Positions 49,901 to 58,300 of a stretch of 64,000 nucleotides of DNA are shown piece after piece. The notes under the pieces were generated by a model. It saw only the letters and a list, made by a program, of their open reading frames with translations. It had not been told where the DNA came from and did not search any database. The stretch comes from Spisula solida (lineage: Eukaryota; Mollusca; Bivalvia; Venerida; Mactridae). The stretch spans positions 4,593,001 through 4,657,000 of the forward strand of contig OX365953.1 in the NCBI GenBank assembly GCA_947247005.1, in the 5' to 3' direction. Position numbers and translations under genes: made by a program. Position 1 is the stretch's first letter. The number at the start of each line of letters is the position of its first letter.

Positions 49901-52900
49901 GCTTGATTCCTGATGACAGCAGGTCTTACCCTTTCATGAAAACTAGACAAAAATGTTGATTTTCTTCCACATGTGGAGACGTTGCTGATACCTTGCAGAA
50001 TGGAATATTAGAATGGTAAAGCTGTCCAGGAAAACTGGATCATTGAATCTGAAAATTTGTTGAGAAACGGCGATACATGTGATACTTGTGTTCTTCCAAG
50101 ACATGACCATGACCTTCACATTGTGTCAGTTTTATGAGGAAGAGCAAATTAGAAATGGCTGATGCTGATAAATGCTAGGACAATTGGTCAGATATACTGG
50201 CTATATTATTATCAAATAAATGCAACAGGCATCCATTCATATATACTTTGTTTCATTTTATTGTTAAAATGTGATAACTGATAATTCGAAATTTCAGCAT
50301 GGGGAAATTAAGGATGTACGTCTAGTAACTTACAGAAGTGGTGCCCCTAAAGGGCTGGCCTATGTCGAGTTTGTTGACGAGGTAAGTCTTGAGAGGTCAT
50401 TTTGATTTTTAGGAGGGTGTAGTAGACTGTGGCGTAAGCTGGAGTTTTCAAATGCCCCATTTCTCTGATGAGGAGTATATTACTTGTCACATGTCTCAAT
50501 AACTAAGCACTGGCCCCGATCTCCCGAAACATCTCAATCTGAGCTCAAATTGTGTCACCTATCGTTTAAGGTAGTTTCCTTGCAACATTGTACTCAAGAT
50601 TGGTATAACAAAATAGAAACATTCTTCTAAGTTTATTACAGCAAATTTTTGATAGTTCCAAAATTCATATTTATCTCAAATTCAGACTTTTTAATTATCA
50701 AAATCTCAATTTGAGTTGAGATTTCTACTTGAGATGCTTCGGGAGATCGGGGCCAGGGTACTTTATCAAAGCATTTACGCTAGCGTAACTGTAAGTTTTC
50801 CTTAAAGATTGCGTACGTCGATAACTGTAAGTTTTCCTTAAAGATTGCGTACGTTGAAAATATTTGCGCAAGTGCGTTTTACTAAAATATTTTTTCTCAT
50901 GTTTTGCCGTAAGTTTTGGCGTAACTCTACGCAAGGTTGGAGTAAGCGTAAATAGCAAATATGAACGTAGTGAGGAGCTTTTGCCATGCACTGTTGATTT
51001 TCGACTGTCACTTGTTGTTATAGACTGTGATTAGTAATAAAAACATGTTTAATCATCAAAACGTATCAAACTTTTATGTATATTTATTCATTCTGGTTCC
51101 CATTATATTGGTAATATTCAATATTTTTACGTAAATGTATATAACAACTTGTGTTCAATTAGTTAAACACACTTAAGGATTTGCGTAAGTGACTAATATA
51201 TGCGTAAACTTACACGACATTTACGCAATGTTAGTAAAACAGTACCCAGGTAACTGTATAATTGTAAAAAAGTATTTAAAACAAATATATATTTTTAATC
51301 TTGATCAATGAGACAGTTACCTGTGTAACTAAGTGAAATGAAAACTAAGGCAAGTTAAGTATTACCGATATATTATTGAAAACTTTTGTGAATCTGCTTT
51401 CAAATTTAAAAAAGACTAGGACTTTCATAAGGCAATGTGCTCTATCTTCAGGAAAAGTCATTATAATTTTAGTATACATGCAAGGTATGAAGCACAAATA
51501 CATACTTCAATGTGTTTATACGTTGGGCTGTATTGCCTCTAGTTGCTTTTGTTATGCTGTATCTCACAAGACTGTTAGGTCAAGAGACATAGGCGGATCC
51601 AAGGGGGGGCGGACCCGGCGTACGCCCCCCCCTAAAATCGTCGGAGCCTAGGTAATTTATCATATTTTGGATGTAAGAACAATATTGATATGCAATTTTT
51701 TTCGCTCGCTTCAATAAAACAATAATCAATTTATTGATTTTAAAGTGAACTAAATGCTGTATGCGAGCAACAAGATATGGCTGATTGGTAGCATGGTGCC
51801 AAACATCGGCTACAGAGATTCGTGCTATTTAAAAATGTCTGACAAGTCATAAAAGATTAATACAGTTGGCTTGATTTTCTAATAAACCTGTCCTTTTCAT
51901 TAAAAAAAAGATATCTCAGAATGCAGCTGACGAATTCCTTGGTTCTTTTAAGAACGTCACGAGGCAGAAAGCAACCTGACCCCCTAGTCGCTGGATCCCA
52001 AGTATTTCACATTTCCACCTGAACAAAAGTGAAGCCCTGGAGTTCGCAGGGTATGCTGCTCAGATAAACACTGATTTTTTCCAATTCTTACAATTACTAA
52101 ATCAGGGAATATTACCAAGTGATAAGTGTGTGGTGTATGCTGCTGAAATAGATGATTGCATTTTTTTTCTTGCTCGCTCCGCTCGCACAATCGCTCTCAT
52201 TTAAGTTTGTCAAGTAGGGAATGAGTATGCGGGATATGCTGCTCAAATAATTAATGCTTATATTCTTGCTCGCCTTACTCTCACATTAACTTTATCAATG
52301 AATATTATAAGATGAAGAACGAAATTGTGTGAAATGCTTCTCAGAGATACATTTTTTCTTGCTCGCTTCGCTCGCACATTTGTTTGAGGGGGGGGGGGTC
52401 AATACATGAATGTACCCCCCCCCTAACGCCAAATCCTGGATCCGCCCCTGAGAGAGATGCGGTATTGTGCAAGCAAAGAGAGGAAATACGCTCAACTAAT
52501 TAACACAACTGCAGTAATATCTATTTTATTATAAATATACCCACAAAAGGGGGAAAAAAGTTTCAAGAGCATATAACACATCATACATGCATGATGCGGA
52601 TTCAGAAAACAGAACATGCACAATATGGATAATATGATCCGTCACGCTGTATGATTTTGTCTGTATTTTTGACAATGCATAGTAGGTATGTACTCACAGC
52701 AGTTCTAGTAAACATGATTTCAAAACTATTGGTTGCTCAGGACAGGTAACTGTCTTATAAAGGTCACAGGGGTGTCATTATTCCGGAATTCCAGTTTTAT
52801 CTATCCTTAAAAAGTTTTGATGAAGAAATGGCATAGCTATGGTCAATTACATTTGCTCTGAAGAATTTTCTTTTGTACATAATGTAACATTATACTAGAG

Positions 52901-53994
52901 TGTTTAGAGTTTTATAAGGAAATGAGACTGAAGGTCTCTTGTTTGGCGTAAATGGTCGGCTGTATATGATTTTAAGGATTTTTATACCCCCGCACAACGA
53001 GTTGTAAGGGGAGTATACTGGATTCAGCCTGTCAGTCAGTCAGTCTGTCCGTAGACGCATTCCTGTGGACGCGACTCCTAGTTTTGGTGGAATTTCGCTT
53101 AAAATTTCACAGATGAAGAACCTCAACATATAGATGTGCGTGAAGAAAGGAATTTGCGCTGCGATTATTTTGGCAGAATTATGGCCCTTTGCTGGCGGGA
53201 GAATATTAGTCTGCCAAATGGCGACAGCTCTAGTTAATTTAGTCTTATTGACACCCCTGACGTAAACACTAACAAAGTTTTCACTATACTTCCAGCAATG
53301 TGCTACTCAAGCAGTCATGAAGACAGACAGACTGATGATTGGCGAGCATGAAATCTCCGTAGCAATCAGTAATCCTCCACAGCGGAAAGCACAACGTGAC
53401 GAAACATCGTTTGTTCCATCGTTAGGTGGTGGCAAGAAAGAAACGTCCAGGTTGGTTATCATCTGTTTGGTTATGTAATGCAGGTTTGATTCCCGGTTGC
53501 GGCAAGTCATTCCCTTCCATGAAAATTTGATATGTAGATGTCCATTTTCCCTCCACACAATGAGAAGTTGCTGTTAGTGTGGAATGGTCCAGGAAAACCA
53601 GACAGGTAAATGGGCCGCTATATAAAACTAACAAGAGGGCCATGATGGCCCTATATCACACACCTGAGAAACATTGCTTTTGCTGTTTGTTGAAACCAAG
53701 TTTTGGCCATTGAAGGTCTCATAAAAAAACCTGGTCATCTTGAAATTTCTTTCGTCTTGTGTGATGTTAAAGTTTGAAACAATTCTTTTCCCTTTTAGTC
53801 GTGGAGTGGCTAGAACACAAGTCATGCTAATGCCGCGAGCAGTTAGCAAGAAGCCAGTATCTAAACCATCAAGCTCTTCAGTGACACAGAAGAAAAATGA
53901 AAGCACCTCAGAGACTTCGAATGATTCACAAAATGGTGCAAAATCTAGCGGCATGAGTAATAGTGACTTTAGAAATATGCTGTTGAAGAAATGA
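25913..53994 (+). CDS. SART3: U4/U6 snRNP recycling factor SART3
   Basis: SART3 (Prp24-like) re-anneals U4/U6 snRNAs and recruits USP4/USP15 (family knowledge). Twenty-two exons: 25913-26092, 29154-29280, 29936-30040, 31102-31289, 33887-33992, 35331-35455, 35953-36108, 36907-37045, 38534-38641, 40519-40581, 41542-41600, 42034-42143, 42673-42785, 42968-43044, 43778-43960, 45602-45890, 46647-46756, 48531-48722, 49607-49696, 50298-50381, 53296-53450 and 53799-53994. All are GT/AG and phases agree, giving 984 residues (human 963). An acidic N-terminus is followed by HAT repeats over about 75-590 (LWLAWLKDEI, RSIRNCPWCVQLW, MEKARELWLELM). A K/Q-rich then Pro-rich linker spans 553-710. RRM1 is about 724-800 (IFVSNL, KGYAYVQF) and RRM2 about 817-892 (LFIKNL, KGLAYVEF). 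The conserved tail is MSNSDFRNMLLKK. An in-frame TAA lies 15 bp before the ATG. Confidence 0.95.
26825..27432 (+). pseudogene. Decayed 3' end of a non-LTR retrotransposon (LINE)
   Basis: In SART3 intron 1. The stretch 26825-27113 encodes, across a frameshift and a stop, the usual C-terminus of a CR1/Jockey-like reverse transcriptase: a 'YKSLNDNQFPKYM' motif, then SLAYLGPKIWNDIPKSVR and a closing WKNP before the stop. A 3' UTR of about 310 bp follows, ending near 'aataaagactttac'. It is 5'-truncated and not active. Confidence 0.8.
27770..28286. repeat. Degenerate repeat region rich in 'gctaccgagngctt'/'gcaac' motifs, left part
   Basis: Irregular recurrence every 35-60 bp of 'agcgct(tt)', 'ggtag(c)' and 'gcaac' words. 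An open frame at 28016-28372 is not similar to anything recognised and runs into a MITE. It is probably an old tandem array in SART3 intron 1. The right part continues after the MITE at 28632. Confidence 0.4.
28287..28631 (+). mobile_element. hAT-like MITE, 'CAGTGATTT' family, copy 2, with 5-bp TSD
   Basis: This 345-bp element starts CAGTGATTTATTTTGGC and ends AAAAATCACTG. Direct repeats cttgt flank it (28282-28286 and 28632-28636). It is inserted inside the degenerate repeat region of SART3 intron 1 and is about 90% like copy 1 by eye. Confidence 0.87.
28632..28870. repeat. Degenerate repeat region, right part
   Basis: Continues the 'gcaac', 'gatagtgctt' and 'ggtagca' words of 27770-28286 on the other side of the MITE. 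No gene. Confidence 0.35.
29339..29530 (+). mobile_element. tRNA-derived SINE, family S1
   Basis: The head 'gcatggtggctgagtggata' has an A box and 'ggtttgaatctc' a B box. The body 'cttttcagtgtttcccaccc', then 'actggttggtaaccc' matches 23900-24212 (opposite strand). It lies in SART3 intron 2. Confidence 0.85.
30158..30400 (-). mobile_element. tRNA-derived SINE, family S3, copy 1
   Basis: Minus strand: head 'gatagcctagtggttgagca' and B box 'gggttcgatccct'. The body shares nearly its whole length with 56602-56840 ('acctcattcctgatgttatc', 'gagaagccagtttccctttt'). A (TA)n stretch lies at its 3' side (about 30126-30148). It lies in SART3 intron 3. Confidence 0.88.
30470..30733 (+). repeat. 30-bp minisatellite, about 9 copies, in SART3 intron 3
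   Basis: The unit is 'actcagattcatatagtatt' plus 'atatagaag', varying only in aagac/gagac. Copies are almost identical, which suggests recent expansion. Confidence 0.95.
31290..33214 (+). repeat. 34-bp minisatellite carrying about 55 copies of the SART3 exon-4 end and splice donor
   Basis: It follows exon 4 directly. The exon ends 'gagaacgccataagtgtcag' + tgctttg | gtaagttgagaac. Each unit repeats gagaacgccattagtg(t/g)cagtgcat(a/g)g|gtaagtt(g/a), so every copy has the exon edge and an intact GTAAGT donor. The array fills about three quarters of intron 4 (31290-33886). Two sub-types, 'cataggtaagttaag' and 'catgggtaagttgag', occupy different blocks, and a few copies have cagtt or an internal small duplication (32504). 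Confidence 0.97.
33598..33765 (+). mobile_element. tRNA-derived SINE, family S1, diverged
   Basis: The head 'gggtggctcttcactgcata' is weak. The B box 'ggttcaaatctc' and body 'gctttccagtgctttcaat', 'gataaactggttgaaac' follow. It lies in SART3 intron 4, after the minisatellite. Confidence 0.65.
36280..36556 (+). mobile_element. TIR element, 'aggcccttcccc' family, copy 1
   Basis: Shares 'ggcgctggggcaatgctagg' and 'gcatggttatcca' with 38148-38458. Its left end is diverged ('cattccctagaaattgttta') and its right end reads 'ctgggaagggcctgc'. It lies in SART3 intron 7. Confidence 0.75.
36690..36895 (+). repeat. About 75-bp tandem repeat, 2.6 copies, next to the SART3 exon-8 acceptor
   Basis: The unit runs 'cagaagttgactggttccct', 'cacttgttgtttcag', 'gtagtgggaaccagtcaa'. 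Each unit holds the inverted pair ctggttccc/gggaaccag and a pyrimidine-ttcag acceptor-like word. The last partial unit ends about 10 bp before the true acceptor tract of exon 8 (36907). Confidence 0.88.
37436..37604. mobile_element. Foldback element with about 65-bp arms
   Basis: The left arm contains 'tattttgtcggtgaataaaa' and 'cacgggca'. The right arm has the complement 'tgcccgtgttttattcatcg', then 'acaaaatac'. The spacer is about 30 bp. It lies in SART3 intron 8. Confidence 0.85.
38148..38458 (+). mobile_element. TIR element, 'aggcccttcccc' family, copy 2
   Basis: Starts AGGCCCTTCCCCAG and ends CTGGGGAAGGGCCT, giving perfect 14-bp inverted ends. The body is like 36280-36556. It lies in SART3 intron 8. 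No clear target duplication. Confidence 0.85.
39411..39551. repeat. Palindromic MITE-like element with perfect outer arms
   Basis: Left 'tttcgactgggctgtttcgt' is the exact complement of right 'acgaaacagcccagtcgaaa'. Inner words 'cctggttccc' and 'gggaaccag' also pair. It lies in SART3 intron 9. A short open frame over it is not a gene. Confidence 0.85.
40010..40090 (+). mobile_element. tRNA-like SINE head
   Basis: 'ccgtagctcaatggttagcg' (A box) and 'gacccgagttcaaat' (B box) lie about 45 bp apart. There is no tRNA 3' acceptor stem, so this is a SINE head, not a tRNA gene. It lies in SART3 intron 9. Confidence 0.6.
40258..40466. mobile_element. MITE with 'tgtacaacctct' inverted ends and internal 35-bp repeats
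   Basis: It begins 'tgtacaacctctgtagagca' and ends 'ctagaggggttgtac'. Near the right end 'aggggttgttgctctacaga' occurs in tandem. It lies just before SART3 exon 10. Confidence 0.75.
41206..41305. repeat. Near-perfect 39-bp-arm hairpin
   Basis: The left arm 41206-41244 begins 'gcattaagttgatatttggc', and the right arm 41267-41305 ends 'atatcgacttaatgc'. The loop is 22 bp and only a few mismatches are visible. It lies in SART3 intron 10. Confidence 0.85.
42180..42628 (+). repeat. 25-bp minisatellite, about 18 copies, filling SART3 intron 12
   Basis: The unit is 'tttgactttggaaatgtgtt' plus 'ttaca', with almost no variation. It starts about 36 bp after the exon-12 donor and ends about 45 bp before the exon-13 acceptor, so it makes up some 85% of the intron (42144-42672). 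Confidence 0.95.
43510..43745 (+). repeat. Interspersed repeat family B (copy 1)
   Basis: Words such as 'tttgcacatgtctgtccatc', 'ccgttcaataactcaagaa' and 'ataggtcaaggtcactgtg' match, in inverted orientation, the region 63070-63308, and in part about 13840-13930. It lies in SART3 intron 14 and is of unknown class. Confidence 0.65.
44005..44220. mobile_element. MITE with 'tactgtaaaat...attttacagta' ends
   Basis: Left 'tactgtaaaattattatttt' and right 'atatgtgattttacagta', with inner 'ttttcg'/'cgaaaa' pairing. Same type of ends as 16453-17089. It lies in SART3 intron 15. Confidence 0.75.
44416..45418. mobile_element. About 1-kb TIR element with TA target duplication
   Basis: Outer ends GAGCAATGTCGG and CCGACATTGCTC are flanked by TA (44414-44415 and 45419-45420). 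The word 'cgacac'/'gtgtcg' with 'tgtcgg' recurs inside several times (about 44435, 44600, 44990, 45380). Small frames inside show no transposase. It is a non-autonomous element, perhaps Tc1/mariner-like because of TA. It lies in SART3 intron 15. Confidence 0.75.
47244..47373. repeat. Foldback element
   Basis: Left 'tgtctttggagatcaacatt' with preceding 'ggatccgtcatgagt', right 'aatgttgatctcaaagacaa' and 'cgagtgacggattc'. Related single arms occur at about 47025 and 47150. It lies in SART3 intron 17. Confidence 0.7.
49855..50060 (+). mobile_element. tRNA-derived SINE-like copy (CCACATGTGGAG body)
   Basis: The head 'ctccagtgtatagcgcactg' is followed by 'cttgattcctgatgacagca', then the body 'gattttcttccacatgtgga'. 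It matches 4861-5085 (other strand) and 53465-53625. It lies in SART3 intron 19. Confidence 0.65.
50513..50757. mobile_element. TIR element, 'cccgatctcccgaa' family, copy 2
   Basis: Left 'ggccccgatctcccgaaaca' and right 'gcttcgggagatcggggcc' form inverted ends. The interior pairs ctcaaatt with aatttgag. It lies in SART3 intron 20. The best-preserved copy of the family at 3335-3600. Confidence 0.85.
51592..52450. mobile_element. Non-autonomous DNA element with 'ggcggatcca' inverted ends
   Basis: The left end has 'aggcggatccaagggggggc' and the right end 'cctggatccgcccctg', with long C/G runs next to both. Inside, 'cttgctcgct(c)cgctcgcaca' recurs about four times. No transposase frame was seen. 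It lies in SART3 intron 20. Confidence 0.75.
52767..53259 (+). mobile_element. TIR element, 'CAGGGGTGTCA' family, copy 3, carrying an insertion
   Basis: Starts CAGGGGTGTCATTATTCCGG and ends TTATTGACACCCCTG. It is longer than copies 1 and 2 (267-269 bp) because about 230 bp (about 52983-53235, starting 'tatacccccgcacaacgag') lies near its right end. No matching target duplication was seen. It ends about 35 bp before SART3 exon 21. Confidence 0.75.
53465..53625 (+). mobile_element. SINE-like copy (CCACATGTGGAG family), diverged
   Basis: 'gattcccggttgcggcaagt', 'ccttccatgaaaatttga', a changed core 'ccctccacacaatgagaagt' and 'gtccaggaaaaccagacagg'. It lies in SART3 intron 21. Confidence 0.55.
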
Positions 53995-54115
53995 TTGTGA
54001 AAGTATCTGATTTTATTGACATGTCTTTGATGTTTGACTCGTGCAAGCATCCATGCTAGAAGTTCCAGGCATGAACTCTGATGAGAAGGGGATTATACAC
54101 ATTGGTATGTGTGAA

Positions 54116-54121
54116 AATAAA
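54116..54121 (+). terminator. SART3 poly(A) signal AATAAA
   Basis: AATAAA lies 122 bp past the SART3 stop. It is followed by 'gtgttgttgcttttttctg', a GT/T-rich stretch about 15-25 bp on, as expected for a cleavage site. Confidence 0.7.
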
Positions 54122-54309
54122 ACTCATTAGTCTTAAAGTGTTGTTGCTTTTTTCTGCAGGAATTTAATTAGACATTCACATAGCAGGCTCCGATCTTCCA
54201 AAACGTCTCGATGAGAAATCTCAGCTCAAATTGAGATTTTGCTTAAATCGTAAGCAGAGTATGAGCTCTTCAAGGACAAGGTTCATGGAAGGTTTTGATT
54301 TGGGCATGT

Positions 54310-54640
54310 TTTTAAACAAGAGGGCCCTAGGTCACTCACCTGTTGTAGTAGTGCATGTACACCCCTATGGTACATAAGTAATCATTTACATTTACTGAGT
54401 AAGATTCAAGAAAATTCAGTCTATTGCAAGTTTTCTTATGATTTGACCTAGTTTTCGACCCTGATGGCCCAATATCAAACTTGACCTAGATTTTGTTGAT
54501 CATTGTGACCAAAGTTTCATAAAAATAAGCCAAAATTGTGACCAAGTGTCTACACAAGCCAATTGTGGACGGAAGATAGACCAAGAGTGATCACAAAAGC
54601 TCAATCTGTCACTTTGCGACTGGTGAGCTAAAAATGCATT
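54310..54640 (+). repeat. Dispersed repeat related to 14511-15181
   Basis: Starts 'aacaagagggccctaggtca' and holds 'ttgacctagattttgttga', 'gtgaccaaagtttcat' and an ending 'gcgactggtgagcta'. It is like one subunit of the larger repeat. Confidence 0.65.
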
Positions 54641-54882
54641 ATTATTTTTAGCTCCACTATTTTAAGAACAAGGGGAGCTATCGCAGTCATCCGAGCGTCG
54701 GCGTAATACCTATGTTGAAGTTTAGGTACAACCTCCAGTATCTTCGAACTTCATTGACATATAGTTTTTTTGCATACCTGTTCACCATCATGAGGCCCCA
54801 ACAGGGGATTGAACCCCTACACAGGAGTAGGCAACTATCAAGCATTTTGTCAAAGATAAAATATGAGTACTTGTATCAATAA

Positions 54883-54888
54883 TTTATT
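54883..54888 (-). terminator. Possible CCT6 poly(A) signal
   Basis: Minus-strand AATAAA (plus tttatt), about 500 bp past the CCT6 stop. It is the first such hexamer noticed downstream, and not confirmed. Confidence 0.35.
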
Positions 54889-55387
54889 TGTTCACAGTAC
54901 AGTTGCACATGCATATTCATTTCATCCGAAGACAAGAGTTCTGAATTAATATTTTGGATTTCATGTATCAGTTGCATTTGTTCTGTCAAACTTTTAGTAA
55001 TTGTATCGTTCTGTATCAACATGAATTATCACATTAAATAATTCGAAATTATGGATACATGTATGAAATACATAGGTTTACTACAATAAATTTGTATTTT
55101 CATAACAAAGTATGTCGAATTTCACCATGATGAACATTTGATGTTTCGTATCAAATAAATGTAAACATAAAGATGTCTAAATCTTTAATTTAAGACAGTT
55201 CTATACGATCACAAGATGACAATTTGCAACATATTTTGAAAATATTTTATCAAGAGCAAAAATCATAAATACAAAAGTAGAAAAAGCACACTTGGAGTTA
55301 GTTATGAGACACACACAGACTCGCGTTCAGACAATGACGAATCATGAGCAGTATAATCATGAAGTAGATGTGGTAGGGTGGGCAGCA

Positions 55388-58300
55388 TTAGTCTCCCTTG
55401 AGTGAGCTCATACCTGCTCGCATAATTTCATCCACCAGTAACAGATTGGTAGCTATCACAGTACTGAAAATAGACAGCGCAAACAAGTTTGGTTATATAT
55501 TATAACAACAATCAGAAATACCATGAAAAGACGAGTATAATTGACTGGTTTAAACAAGTAATTAAGAATTGCAAGCAATACAGAAATCCCCTACCGGTTT
55601 GAGGTCATTTTCAATGTTTCTGTTGCCATTGCAACCACAATTTTTGTCGGAATCAAAATATTTTTAGAAGTGCATAATCCCCTTATTGCCCCCTATCTTA
55701 ATATCAAGTTTCATAAACCTAGCTTGGAAACTGTTCCGAGTTATGCCAGGATCCAGATTGTTTGACTGACGGACGGACGGAGGGCAAACCTATAGTCCCG
55801 TCCGGTCAAAAACCGGTAGGGGAATAAAAAGAAATCTGATTGGATGACAGATAAGCATGAATATTCTAGTTCAAGGTTAATACATTTAAGCAGTTTGAAG
55901 GTACAAGCTACAATAAATGTTGTCTCCCTGGTTAAAATCCACATGTAACTTGGAGACCAGCTTTTTGCTACATTAATCTGTTCAATCAAAGTGACTGTTT
56001 ATGAAGAGTTGCAGTCCAAGATCAAATCGACAACCACTTATTTCTAATACAGATACTTATACCACTCAACCATAGAGTGGTAACAGCAAGTGTCTATTCA
56101 GTTATGTGCCATTAGTAAGTGTAAGAATATGAAAGACTTTAAAAGGAACAATATCCAAATGTGAAGTTATGGGGCCAATAGACCAAGGGTTCTACTGAGG
56201 CATAACGCCCAATCCTGAAAACGAGTCGCAAGTCTGTTTCAGATGCCATTAGCACACATCCCAACACCTTAACTAGGATTCAAACATTGTTCTATTACAA
56301 AAATTCAGATTATGGAACTTCAAATGACCATAACTTTGTCAATTCTTTGAATTTTTTTATCAAATAACTTTTATTTTCTACAGAAAAATGCATTTGTTCT
56401 AGTGCAACAAATCCGGATTATTCGGTAATTGTGGACCCCTGATAGACATATCTTGGCTACGATGCTATTTGGAGCTATGTAAGACAACTAGTACATGCAA
56501 GCAATGTATTATGAACTAGATGTACGGCTTCACTAAGTATACTCTGAGTAAATCTCTAAGATTTCTTAGATATTTAATTTATATTTATATTAATTTATAT
56601 TTAAGGTCGATTATGAAACAAGTTTTTCCAACTTATATTAATCACTCTTGACACCTCATTCCTGATGTTATCCATCGCCACGAGGGTATGAGAGAAGAGA
56701 AGCCAGTTTCCCTTTTATGCGGAGCGTCTAGCAAGGTAAATTTTGGTGCCATTTTTATTTCGTCTTTGGTATGACGTGGCCAGGGATCGAACCCGAGACC
56801 TCCCGCACTCGAAGCGAACGCTCAACCACTAGGCTATCGAGGAGGCGGTTCTTAGATAAACTTGTTTTGGGGGAAGACTGCATGGTCTTGAAGATTTTTT
56901 GGGCAAGACATTTTATAACGGCCCCTACTATATTTATGGAGAAAAGGCCCTGGTAGAATTATTTAACAACAACACTTACCAGGAGTGTAATAATTGTTTT
57001 TTCACTCTATAATTATCAATAATTCCGCAATCCACTGGTATCAATGCTTCTCCTGAAATATCAAAAAAATCTTAATTTACTATTTTCGAGGCTAGTTATT
57101 ACCAAAGATTCTTTCAGGGCAATTTGAAATTCATTCATAACAGGCAAGTACTATATCAAATATTATTCACTTTTTAACTGGCAACTTATTGGAAGGATCT
57201 TGGATTCAAAAACCTCCAGCCCCTAACACAGCTAAGTCTATAATGGCTCTTCAATGGGAAGGTTTCGCAAGGAATTACTAGTAAAATGGAGAGGGTTTTG
57301 CAAGGAATTTTTTTTTAAAAATATAAGTTTCATGGTTTCATGGTTGCTTACTATTCTCTATATTACATTAAGGGTAGTAAATAAAACTTGAGTGGTGGAA
57401 AACCAATTTGTTTTTAATTCCTCATCATCATGAAACTCCAGGAACAGCCTCAAAAATATATAAAGAATTATACAAGAAGAATAACTCGCCTGTTTTAATA
57501 TCCAGACCAACAGCTTGCTGAGGTCCAACATACTCCTCCTGTAGTTTTACAATGGCTTCTTGTGGATCTAAACCGGAGTTTTGAGCCAGGACTTTGATAA
57601 TAACAAGCAGAGCATCAGCATATGCTTGCACACCTGAAAATATAGACATACAGGAAATCAAAGCACTGCACAAAATATCAGAGCTAATGGTATTCTTGGG
57701 AAAATATCAAAGTCTTTGCCTATTCCGGACATTACCTGGGAGGTCAAAAGCTAAACATAGCTTATATTTACTTTGTTATAACCAAATTCTGACAATAAAT
57801 AAATTATGACTTTGGCCGTCTCCTTATATTAATACAATCAACCTAGTAAAAGTGTTTAACAAGAACTTTATACATTTCTGAATGTAGTAATTGAAAGTAA
57901 TGGGTAACCTTATATTAATCTATCTAACTGGTTTAATCATCTCTAATATATATGGGACAAGTGCCAATGCAATGCCCCGACATGCCCTGCTTGGGATTTA
58001 AATAAATCTGCATAGATAAACATATGTAGACCTCACCTAATCTAGCACGCCCTTTGACCTCATTTTTATACTTCATGAGTTCTTGATAGGCAGCGATCTC
58101 GAAAGCTCCGGCACCTGGTAGAACACAGGAATCCTCGATGGCGTTCTTCACGGCTCGTAATCCGTCCCTGATAGCATCTTTCATTTGGCTCAGAGTATGT
58201 TTGTTAGGACCTTTCAGCAGTAATGTAACAGAACGGGGATTCTGACATTTTTCAATGAAGGTGAACTTGTCCTCACCCTGAAACCAAAACAATGAAAGAT

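Larger units (their letters stand above)
53995..55387. other. Intergenic region between convergent SART3 and CCT6
   Basis: Holds both 3' UTRs, a half copy of the 'cccgatctcccgaa' TIR family (54187-54300), a dispersed repeat at 54310-54640 and another starting 'agctccactattttaagaac' at about 54651-54800. No coding exon is seen in it. Confidence 0.65.

Noticed and set aside
53740..54050. Minus-strand open frame of 140 residues at 53628-54050
   Set aside because: It is a shadow over the SART3 last exon and repeat DNA, with no family sense.
55741..55800. GGAC/GACGGAC simple repeats (also about 810, 8900, 19930, 59450) as regulatory sites
   Set aside because: They are fixed parts of interspersed repeat families, not independent elements.
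57485..57495. Possible readthrough of CCT6 into intron instead of a GC donor
   Set aside because: The frame continues only about 20 codons with no family similarity, while the GC-AG junction restores the conserved TGE...VD order.
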